Below are positions 52,764 to 59,846 of a stretch of DNA of 64,000 nucleotides, piece after piece. How positions within the stretch are numbered: the first letter of the stretch is position 1; each line of letters opens with the position of its first letter. The translations under genes were made by a program, and so were the position numbers. The notes under the pieces are model-generated. The model was not told the DNA's origin and ran no database searches. It saw only the letters and a program-made list of their open reading frames with translations. Source of the stretch: Crocinitomix algicola (GTDB taxonomy: Bacteria > Bacteroidota > Bacteroidia > Flavobacteriales_D > Crocinitomicaceae); NCBI RefSeq assembly GCF_001661595.2, contig NZ_LYPF02000004.1:1-64000 (forward strand). The letters are read 5' to 3'.

Positions 52764-53858
52764 ATGAAAATGAAGCGTGGAATAATTGCCTTAAGTGCTA
52801 TAATAATTTTGGCATCTTGTAAAAAAGATCCGCCTGTAGAACCTTACGTGGCAGAATATGATGACACTCCTTATAGTTTGAAGTATCAGAATAATACATT
52901 GCCTGCTCCAAACTTACCATCTGACAACCCTTTGACAGTGCAAAAGGTAGAGTTAGGGCGTATGTTATTCTATGAAAAAACACTTTCCAAAGATGGCTCA
53001 ATGGCTTGTGCTACGTGTCATATACAAGAAGATGGCTTTTCTGATCCCGATCAATTCTCCATTGGTGTAGAAGGATTACCAGGCGCTCGTCAGGCAATGG
53101 CTGTTATTAATCTGGCTTGGAATGAAAACGGATTCTTTTGGGATGGACGTGCAGAACTGTTAAGACATCAATCTGTATTGCCAATTCAAGACCCGCTTGA
53201 AATGAATGAGACATTGGAAAATGTAATTACAAAATTAAGTCTACAACAAAACTATAAAGATCAGTTTACACGTGCATTTGGTAATGAAACCATAAACGAG
53301 CAAAGGATTTCACATGCACTTGAGGCGTTTATGTTTTCAATGGTTTCGGATGACTCAAAGTATGATCGCTATCTTGAAGGAACAGCTACCTTGACTGATG
53401 CAGAAGAACGTGGACGACAGTTGTTTTTTGCAGAGTATAATGAATTTTTCCCAGAGACATCTGGAGCTGATTGCGCACATTGTCACTCTGGTACTAATTT
53501 TGAAAACGATCAATACATGAATAATGGTTTGGATTCGGATATGGATTTCACTGATCTGGGGCGTTATGATGTAACTGAAAATGATGCCGATAAAGCTAAG
53601 TTTAAGGTAACAACCTTAAGAAATATTGCTTTAACTGCACCATACATGCATGACGGACGTTTCAATACATTAGAAGAAGTAATCAATCATTACAATAGCG
53701 AATTACATTCGTCTTCTACACTTGACCCGGCCTTGGCAAGTACAATGGGAACAGGGTTGATGTTAGACGAAGGAGACATTGCTGATTTGATCGCATTTTT
53801 GCATACGCTTACAGATGATCGATTCTTAACGAATCCGGAGTACAAATCGCCTTTTTAA
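52764..53858 (+). CDS. MbnH-like di-heme peroxidase family lipoprotein
   Basis: A 364-residue protein with a lipobox (IIILASCKKD). The haem sites are ACATCHIQ (about residues 87-94) and DCAHCHSG (about 237-244). Conserved family blocks include WDGRAELLRHQS and TLRNIALTAPYMHDGR. Pairing with an MbnP-like gene points to the MbnH branch of the MauG superfamily, which uses a bis-Fe(IV) state to oxidise Trp in its partner. A terminator follows, so the two genes form one transcript. Confidence 0.9.
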   Translation: MKMKRGIIALSAIIILASCKKDPPVEPYVAEYDDTPYSLKYQNNTLPAPNLPSDNPLTVQKVELGRMLFYEKTLSKDGSMACATCHIQEDGFSDPDQFSIGVEGLPGARQAMAVINLAWNENGFFWDGRAELLRHQSVLPIQDPLEMNETLENVITKLSLQQNYKDQFTRAFGNETINEQRISHALEAFMFSMVSDDSKYDRYLEGTATLTDAEERGRQLFFAEYNEFFPETSGADCAHCHSGTNFENDQYMNNGLDSDMDFTDLGRYDVTENDADKAKFKVTTLRNIALTAPYMHDGRFNTLEEVINHYNSELHSSSTLDPALASTMGTGLMLDEGDIADLIAFLHTLTDDRFLTNPEYKSPF

Positions 53859-53880
53859 TAGAGTAATTTAAAAACTGTGA

Positions 53881-53911
53881 AAGGGTTGACTAATCGGTCA
53901 ACCCTTTTTTG
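53881..53911 (+). terminator. Terminator after the MbnP/MbnH-like pair
   Basis: AAGGGTTGAC pairs with GTCAACCCTT across 6 bases and runs into TTTTTT. Confidence 0.93.
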
Positions 53912-53926
53912 TATTCAAATGTATTG

Positions 53927-54232
53927 TTAGTCGTCCTGTAAGAAATGGGAATCAGATGTAAATGTGAATTTTTGATTCCTGTAATTTAGGTTGATTTTAT
54001 CCGCGTCAGATGATTCCAATAGACCTTTTAATGTTGCTTTTAAAGTAGAATTGCAAGTTATGAAGGCAATTTGCACAGCATTTTCTAAAACATCCAAATC
54101 CGCAAGTTCTGGATTACTATTTAGGGCTGTTTCGCAGCACTCTTCCATCATTACCTTTTGTAATGGAAGCTGGTCTAACTGTGGGTGGCGTTTTACAATT
54201 CTATCGAATAATTCATCTACCGTTATTTTCAT
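53927..54232 (-). CDS. Hypothetical acidic cytoplasmic protein
   Basis: This 101-residue protein begins MKITVDELFDRIVKRHPQL and has a mostly helical N-terminal half with a CC pair (MMEECCETAL). The C-terminus is beta-rich (INLNYRNQKFTFTSDSHFL). No signal or membrane segment is present. A promoter element lies 40-48 bp upstream. It is convergent with the MbnH-like gene. I do not recognise the family. Confidence 0.65.
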   Translation of the reverse strand: MKITVDELFDRIVKRHPQLDQLPLQKVMMEECCETALNSNPELADLDVLENAVQIAFITCNSTLKATLKGLLESSDADKINLNYRNQKFTFTSDSHFLQDD

Positions 54233-54272
54233 AAGTGTTTGATCTAAATTTGTAATGGGTTAAATTCAAACT

Positions 54273-54280
54273 CAAAGGTA
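54273..54280 (-). promoter_or_regulatory. Promoter element TACCTTTG
   Basis: On the minus strand TTTACCTTTGAG contains the TAnnTTTG element, 41-48 bases before the ATG at 54232. A TTG box at the usual distance is not obvious. Confidence 0.4.
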
Positions 54281-54359
54281 AATGTTTTTCGAATATTCCC
54301 CCTTTCTAATTAACTTAGATTGGATAAGTATAGCAATATAAAAAAGGAATGTGTTATTT

Positions 54360-55217
54360 TTAAAGACTTCTAAACCCTTCAATCCGCTCCAAACAAATCT
54401 CCTCTGTCAATTTCAAAAAAGCTTCTGTCTCTTGCTTCCAAAACTCAATCTTATCCATATCCACAGGAAATTCCCTTTCATTACGGTAACGCCCTCCGAT
54501 ATACGCATAGTTCAATTGGTCAAACAACTTTTTATGTTCCTCATTATCATAATGAAAAACGCCTTTCAGCCGTTTATGAAAGCGCACGCACCTGTCACGC
54601 AGAGCAAACAGGTTATGTTCATGTGGATTATAATGACTAAACACCATTTCAATTGCGGTGTAACACATTTCAATCGTTTGTTGCAATTCAAATGAAGCCT
54701 TACCTAAAAAGCCATGTCCTAATGTGTCTTCAACACCTATGAAAAACTGCTTAGCAACACCAAACCATTCTTCAAAATCCGCTTCGGCAATCTCACGTCT
54801 TCGAGTTGGCGATAAACCTTTAAATGAAGCAAAATCATAACGCCCTGAATTAAACAGTTCAATTCCTTCTTTTTTAATATCGGAATAGAAATATTGGTTT
54901 TCTTCCAATGCTTTATTCACAACTCCAATGGTAACAACTAGTGTTTGCACCACAATTTCCATTTCCTTAAATGCACCACGTAATTTTGAAACTACCTGCT
55001 TTTTACGTGTTCCGTCTTCCGTAACAATCAAAATATCGAAATCACTTTTCTTTCCCTGCTCCGCTCCACGTTCGGTTTTGAAATCACCACGGGCATAACT
55101 TCCAAAAAGTAGAATAATGTCCACACGGTGAGTGTCCATTATTTTTTGGGTGATTTGCTCCAAATCGGCAATGCGCTCTGGTGGAAGATGGGATAGTATT
55201 TGGGTTAGGTTGTTCAT
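54360..55217 (-). CDS. MNT-HEPN fusion protein (nucleotidyltransferase plus HEPN)
   Basis: A 285-residue fusion. The N-terminal minimal nucleotidyltransferase domain has LLFGSYARGDF and SDFDILIV (about residues 36-75) with the catalytic Gly-Ser and Asp-x-Asp. The C-terminal HEPN domain (about 150-275) has helices with FELQQTIEMCYTAIEMV and the R-x4-H motif RCVRFH, the RNase motif of active HEPN toxins. Split MNT and HEPN proteins form toxin-antitoxin pairs in which MNT AMPylates HEPN; here both are in one chain. It diverges from the GHKL-nuclease gene. Confidence 0.87.
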   Translation of the reverse strand: MNNLTQILSHLPPERIADLEQITQKIMDTHRVDIILLFGSYARGDFKTERGAEQGKKSDFDILIVTEDGTRKKQVVSKLRGAFKEMEIVVQTLVVTIGVVNKALEENQYFYSDIKKEGIELFNSGRYDFASFKGLSPTRRREIAEADFEEWFGVAKQFFIGVEDTLGHGFLGKASFELQQTIEMCYTAIEMVFSHYNPHEHNLFALRDRCVRFHKRLKGVFHYDNEEHKKLFDQLNYAYIGGRYRNEREFPVDMDKIEFWKQETEAFLKLTEEICLERIEGFRSL

Positions 55218-55359
55218 TTTTTAGAACTTAAAATTAAGAATTTCTAAAGACTAATTTTTAAAGTGCGACAAGATTAATTATGAATGAAAGAATAATTTTC
55301 TTCAATTCTTATGATTAAATTTAAGGTTATTCAACCCAGCACATTAAAAATAAAAGTAA

Positions 55360-57387
55360 ATGTCGAAAAAGAATACAGATAAGATTGGTATAGACCTGAA
55401 GGGTAGAGTAAAACGTTTAAAACTAGCCGAGCGGAACATGTTGCTTCCTGTTTTTGAAGCTATTGTAAATTCAATTCATGCAATTGAGGATGCAAAAATT
55501 AATGATGGAGAGATTAAAATTCATATAGAACGAAGTCCACAAACTTCACTAGAGTTGGAAAGTACTTCAACTCTTCCTGATATTATAGGATTTACAATTG
55601 AGGACAATGGAATAGGATTTAATTATGACAATTACGAATCATTTAAGAGAGAATATTCCACCCACAAAGCTAATCGTGGGGGATTAGGAATTGGACGTTT
55701 TATGTGGCTGAAAACTTTTACCAATGTGAAAGTAAATAGTGTTTTTTGTGATGATAAAGTAACCTATGAAAGGCATTTTAATTTCAATGTCCGTTCTGAA
55801 GATGGGATTGAAAATCATTCTCTTAAAGCTTTAGAGTTTGATTCAAAGCATAGAACAATTGTAAAACTTATAGGCTATAAAGAGCCATACAAAAGTAAAT
55901 GTCCTAAAAAAGTTGTGACAATTGGGGATAGGATAGTCGAGCATTGCCTAATTTATTTTCTGCATGGAGATTGCCCCCAAATAGTTTTAAGTGATGGTAT
56001 AACAGAATTAAATTTGAACAATCATTTTAGCAAACTAACAGCTGGCAACAAATACACAGAAAAGTTTCAGTTGCATAAAAATCAATTCAAAATCACTTTA
56101 TTAAAATGGTTCGAGCATGAAGAATTTACACATCACAAGGTTTCTTTGTGCGCCAACCACAGGGAGGTGGAAAGTTTTAATGTAAATAAAGTATTTCCCG
56201 ATGTAAGTGGAAAGATAAATGATGAAAAAACGGGAAAAGATTATCTTATTGTTTGCTATGCCGAAGGAAAATATTTTGATGAAAACATTAATGATGAAAG
56301 GACTGCTATTGAATTTGGTAATGATAGACTAACTGATGAAGGCTTGATTAAATTAAACGATCTATATCAAGCCATTGCCCCTTCAATAAGGAAGCATTTT
56401 TCAGAGGAAGTCAAAAAATTTAAAGAGCAAAAGAATACAAGAATATCAAATTTTATCAATGAAGTTGCACCTCAATATCGAATACTGAACAAATATAACA
56501 ACTCCTTTGATGATGTCGTCGTTACCGAAAACACATCAGAGCAGGATTTAGACCTTAAATTATACAAGAAATATCAGGATGTTGAGTATAGTTTTAGAAA
56601 AGAAGCTGTCGATATTCTTAATACCGATTCGGAAGATTCAGATGAGTTAAAGTCCAAGTATAGCAAAGTGCTAGAAGAACTCTCTGATCTTAGCAAATCA
56701 AAGTTGGCACAATATGTAGTTCATAGAAAGTATATTTTAGATTTATTTCAAAAATCACTGTCACTAAATGACAACGATAAATATGAACTTGAAGATACTG
56801 TTCACAGTATAATTTATCCAACCAAGAAAGACTCTAATCAAATTGATTACGATAATCAAAATTTGTGGATAATTGACGAACGTTTAAGTTTTCATACTTT
56901 TCTATCTTCTGATAAACCTCTGAACGCTATTGACGAATTTGAAAATGATAGCCTAGACCGCCCAGACCTGATGATATTTAACAATCCTGTTTCTTATATC
57001 GAGGGAGATGAAGCACCTTTTAATTCAGTAGTTTTGGTTGAATTCAAACGTCCAATGAGAAAAGGTTATAATCAAGATGATGATAATCCCATAACCCAAC
57101 TTTACAATTATGTTAGAGAAATCAAAAAAGGTAAAAAGTTAAAGGCTGACGGAAGACCTTATGATATCAATGATAGTACCAGATTCTACTGCTATCTTAT
57201 TTGTGATATCAATGATAAAATAAAACAATATGCAGATGATGCAGCTTTGGAAAAAACTTATGATGGGCTTGGTTATTATGGATATAACAAATCCATAAAT
57301 TGTATAATTGACATAATTCCTTTTTCACAAGTCCTCTCAAATGCAAGAAAGAGAAATAAAATCCTCTTTCATAAGTTAGGTATTTGA
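55360..57387 (+). CDS. GHKL ATPase fused to a PD-(D/E)XK-like nuclease domain
   Basis: A 675-residue protein. The N-terminal HATPase_c_3-type domain has an N-box (VFEAIVNSIHAIEDA), EDNGIGF and RGGLGIGRFMWL, all needed to bind ATP. A middle region (about residues 190-470) contains a probable transducer and helices. The C-terminal 160 residues contain RPDLMIF, VVLVEFKRP and, 20 residues later, QLYNYV, a D...ExK...Q pattern of PD-(D/E)XK nucleases. ATP-driven clamp plus nuclease resembles MutL- or MORC-like DNA-acting machines. A role in phage defence is inference from its place in the island. Confidence 0.8.
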   Translation: MSKKNTDKIGIDLKGRVKRLKLAERNMLLPVFEAIVNSIHAIEDAKINDGEIKIHIERSPQTSLELESTSTLPDIIGFTIEDNGIGFNYDNYESFKREYSTHKANRGGLGIGRFMWLKTFTNVKVNSVFCDDKVTYERHFNFNVRSEDGIENHSLKALEFDSKHRTIVKLIGYKEPYKSKCPKKVVTIGDRIVEHCLIYFLHGDCPQIVLSDGITELNLNNHFSKLTAGNKYTEKFQLHKNQFKITLLKWFEHEEFTHHKVSLCANHREVESFNVNKVFPDVSGKINDEKTGKDYLIVCYAEGKYFDENINDERTAIEFGNDRLTDEGLIKLNDLYQAIAPSIRKHFSEEVKKFKEQKNTRISNFINEVAPQYRILNKYNNSFDDVVVTENTSEQDLDLKLYKKYQDVEYSFRKEAVDILNTDSEDSDELKSKYSKVLEELSDLSKSKLAQYVVHRKYILDLFQKSLSLNDNDKYELEDTVHSIIYPTKKDSNQIDYDNQNLWIIDERLSFHTFLSSDKPLNAIDEFENDSLDRPDLMIFNNPVSYIEGDEAPFNSVVLVEFKRPMRKGYNQDDDNPITQLYNYVREIKKGKKLKADGRPYDINDSTRFYCYLICDINDKIKQYADDAALEKTYDGLGYYGYNKSINCIIDIIPFSQVLSNARKRNKILFHKLGI

Positions 57388-57414
57388 TAAATATTAATTT
57401 CTTACTTTAGTACC

Positions 57415-57575
57415 TCCTAAATACAAGTATCAAAAAATGCAATTACAAAGAAACTTCTCGGTGGGTTGGTGCGCATAACTGGAAACGGCGCGGACATACT
57501 TGTATGTTAGGACACCTGTGCCTACCGAGATTTTTGTAATAACTGCGGATTATCCGCTTCCTAAAAAACAAGTAT
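57415..57575 (+). ncRNA. Structured intergenic element flanked by near-direct repeats
   Basis: ATTACAAA (57442-57449) pairs with TTTGTAAT (57533-57540), and TCTCGGTGGG (57456-57465) pairs with CCTACCGAGA (57521-57530, one G-U). The enclosed 55 bases hold three smaller hairpins, including ACATA-CTTG-TATGT and GCGC...GCGC, so a cruciform or multi-branch RNA is possible. A further hairpin GCGGATTATCCGC follows at 57545-57557. The whole is flanked by TCCTAAATACAAGTAT (57415-57430) and TCCTAAAAAACAAGTAT (57559-57575). It may be a small RNA, a regulatory leader or a miniature mobile element. Confidence 0.5.
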
Positions 57576-57576
57576 T

Positions 57577-57879
57577 ATGTTGAATTCGAAAAGCCTCAAT
57601 GGTTTTATGGTAAATCATTGTACCACACTCATTCCTGAACCTAATTCCGATTTATTTTTTATTAAAGTTCCTGTGACTTCTTACAATGAGGTAGGCATAA
57701 TCAGAACAAACCTTCTTTCAGCTATTGATTTAATTGCACGTTATATTGAAACGTGCAACTGTTCCCAAAGAAGCGAGATAACCCATACGATAAATACACT
57801 GGTTCAATTGTCGCGCAGTTTTGAATTAGAAGAAGAATTGGACGGATTAACAGAAATTTTGAAAAACCGTCCCAGTTAA
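57577..57879 (+). CDS. Small hypothetical protein
   Basis: This 100-residue protein starts MLNSKSLNGFMVNHCTTLIP and has a helical C-terminal half (IDLIARYIETCNC, THTINTLVQLSRSFELEEEL). No signal or membrane segment is present. It begins 2 bp after the second flanking repeat of the structured element, which could serve as its 5' leader. No family is recognised. Confidence 0.6.
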   Translation: MLNSKSLNGFMVNHCTTLIPEPNSDLFFIKVPVTSYNEVGIIRTNLLSAIDLIARYIETCNCSQRSEITHTINTLVQLSRSFELEEELDGLTEILKNRPS

Positions 57880-58076
57880 GAACGGTTAAGTACCGATCAT
57901 TACGAACCAATAAGGCAAAGTTGATTGATTTGGAAAAGGAAATTTTATCTAAAAAAGCTTAATAAGCCTTTTTCAAGTAAAAAAATAGTCATACAAAAGT
58001 ATTCGGGAATATATGTAAAACATGTGGGAGCATATTGATTTTACTGGGGTTTCAGTATTTTAAAATTTGATTTTCA

Positions 58077-58220
58077 GTAACGAATCGTAATTTTCCGTAA
58101 CAAAACATAACGTTTGGTAACATAGCGTAACGAAAATTATGCTTTGAACCGAATAAAACACAGTTAGATTAATTTTTCAGTAACAAACAGTAACAACAAC
58201 CTGAATTTGAGTAACGTTAC
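58077..58220. repeat. Helically phased GTAAC repeat array
   Basis: GTAAC or a close variant (GTAAT, ATAAC) starts at 58077, 58087, 58097, 58107, 58117 and 58127, exactly 10 bp apart. Two more copies are at 58180 and 58190, and a palindromic pair GTAACGTTAC is at 58211-58220. All copies of the first group face one side of the helix. The surrounding 57880-58267 stretch otherwise holds no gene. Phased iterons like these occur at replication origins and at operators for oligomeric DNA-binding proteins. Confidence 0.7.
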
Positions 58221-58267
58221 CAAAAAACAATAATTGAGTTATAAATCACGTTGAATTAATAAAGGAT

Positions 58268-58744
58268 ATGATGAGAGAGAAAATGTGTACCATTTGTAAG
58301 GAGCCCTTTACTTATAAGAACAAATCAAAGCAATATTGTTCCAATGCCTGCAAGCAACAAGCCCTGCGGAATCGGCAAAAAGTAAAATTAAAGCAGTCGG
58401 CTCACTCTACGGAAGAGTTAAATGGAAAGTATAACGTTGAACTCATTAACCGTATGTTCAATACTTGCATTAAACAAACCGAAGCCATGTGCAAAGGAAT
58501 ATCTATTCATTACTCCATCATCATTTTTATGAAGGAAATGATTCAGTCGTTAAAGTTAAACGCTCCTGTTGATTCGAAATTGAAAAAACAATTGGAGCGA
58601 ATGAAGGGAATAATGACAACGCTCTATAAATATTCAAAAAACAACCAATGTGAATACGGTTATGTTTGTTTTGATCAGCTTACTTCGGATAAGACATTGA
58701 ATGCTATAAAACAAATCAAGCGTCATTTGCAAAGTCGCGTTTAA
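58268..58744 (+). CDS. Small zinc-finger protein of mobile elements
   Basis: A 158-residue protein with an N-terminal treble-clef-like finger (CTICKEPFTYKNKSKQYC, then SNACKQQALRNRQ), followed by a basic stretch and a helical C-terminal region. It may bind DNA. It starts 47 bp after the phased GTAAC repeats and is the best candidate to recognise them. No precise family name can be given. Confidence 0.65.
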   Translation: MMREKMCTICKEPFTYKNKSKQYCSNACKQQALRNRQKVKLKQSAHSTEELNGKYNVELINRMFNTCIKQTEAMCKGISIHYSIIIFMKEMIQSLKLNAPVDSKLKKQLERMKGIMTTLYKYSKNNQCEYGYVCFDQLTSDKTLNAIKQIKRHLQSRV

Positions 58745-58800
58745 AAATGGTTTAGTTGATCGAGAACACAATTTAACTTGACTCGTCTCGTTATTTTATT

Positions 58801-58817
58801 TACTTTAGGGTATAGTA
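58801..58817 (+). promoter_or_regulatory. Inverted repeat TACT-N9-AGTA before the MerR-like gene
   Basis: TACTTTAGGGTATAGTA lies 14-30 bp before the ATG at 58831, with AT-rich flanks TTATTTTA and AATAA that extend the symmetry. Its form and place fit an autoregulatory operator of a MerR-type protein. Confidence 0.4.
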
Positions 58818-58830
58818 AAATAAGTGAATC

Positions 58831-59646
58831 ATGAACAAAGAGGAAATAAAAGCACCTGAAACACCTTATACTGATGTAGTGACCTTCTTAAAAAATAAGC
58901 AGTTTGAACTGGCGAATATGGGAGTGAGTTACAAAAATGCCTATGATTGGAGAACGTCAGGTTTGTACTTACAGGATAAGCAGCGAAAATATCGCATGAA
59001 GTACAGTCCAATAGAATATATCTGGTTATTGCTAGTTAAAGAAATACGAGAGTTTGGATTATCATTTGATGCGATTAAAAATGTCAAATCATTCCTAATG
59101 ATGCCAGTAGATGTGAGTGCATTATTGTTAACTATGAAAGAGAAAGATTCGCATCCAGAAATAATAGATGCCAAACCAGAAGACCTTGGCATAATGAAAG
59201 GTTCAAAGGAAGAGATTGAAAGAACAGTTGAGAAACTAGGAGAGCACATTGTAGATTCCATTTTCACCTCTATGCTTGTCTCTACTCTACTAAAAGAAAA
59301 CACATATTATCTGAGAATAACAAAAGAAGGAAACTGCACCTTTGAATCGGATGATGATTTATTACTTCCTGTTATTAACGAATCATATTTAACCATTCCG
59401 TTAGCCAACTTAGTTAAAGACTTTTTAGAGAAGGAACAAATAGATGCTTACAATTTAGAAGAAGAGGAGGAGGAAGATAAAATCACCCAAGAATTTGAAT
59501 TGGATGATATACTGAATAGAAAACCATCCGCACAGTTACAAAAAGAGATTGATCAGTTATTAAAAGAACTTGAAGCCAATCACATTCAATACACTTCAAG
59601 AGATGGTAAGAAAATCAATATTGGCTATGATTCGGAAGAAGCATAA
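58831..59646 (+). CDS. MerR-like DNA-binding protein
   Basis: A 271-residue protein. Residues about 25-90 look like a MerR winged helix (YDWRTSGLYLQDKQRKYRMK, then SPIEYIWLLLVKEIREFG and LSFDAIKNVKSFLM). The rest is helical and acidic (EEEEEEDKITQEFELDD near 215-231). No metal-binding Cys set is present. It sits between the zinc-finger gene and the recombinase gene. I infer a regulator of excision or of island maintenance. Confidence 0.7.
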   Translation: MNKEEIKAPETPYTDVVTFLKNKQFELANMGVSYKNAYDWRTSGLYLQDKQRKYRMKYSPIEYIWLLLVKEIREFGLSFDAIKNVKSFLMMPVDVSALLLTMKEKDSHPEIIDAKPEDLGIMKGSKEEIERTVEKLGEHIVDSIFTSMLVSTLLKENTYYLRITKEGNCTFESDDDLLLPVINESYLTIPLANLVKDFLEKEQIDAYNLEEEEEEDKITQEFELDDILNRKPSAQLQKEIDQLLKELEANHIQYTSRDGKKINIGYDSEEA

Positions 59647-59696
59647 TTTCAATTAGAACGACAGTAAAAATTACAAGATAAGATTAAGTAAACCGA

Positions 59697-59846
59697 ATGA
59701 TAAGTTTGAAGAAGTGCAGGGATTTGTTGGGCAAGAAAGGCGAACACTTGACCGATCAGCAAGTGATGCAAATTGCAAAAGAATTACAACGACTGGCTCG
59801 GATCAATATCAAGATCATTCAGGAACAAAAAAACAAGAAGAAATGA
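59697..59846 (+). CDS. Small ORF translationally coupled to the recombinase
   Basis: A 49-residue helical, basic protein starting MISLKKCRDLLGKKGEHLTD and ending IIQEQKNKKK. Its stop overlaps the recombinase start (ATGA). It contains TDQQVMQIAKELQRLARI, a HTH-like or coiled segment. Short ORFs just before serine recombinases are common in Bacteroidota. It might be a directionality or regulatory factor. Confidence 0.65.
   Translation: MISLKKCRDLLGKKGEHLTDQQVMQIAKELQRLARINIKIIQEQKNKKK

Noticed and set aside
57880-57963. Possible short ORF ending near 57963 after the small gene at 57577
   Set aside because: The frame is open for about 45 codons but has no ATG, GTG or TTG start after the preceding stop.
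57951-57975. Possible terminator AAAAAAGCTT...AAGCCTTTTT
   Set aside because: The stem is only 4-5 bp outside the A/T tracts and too weak to call.
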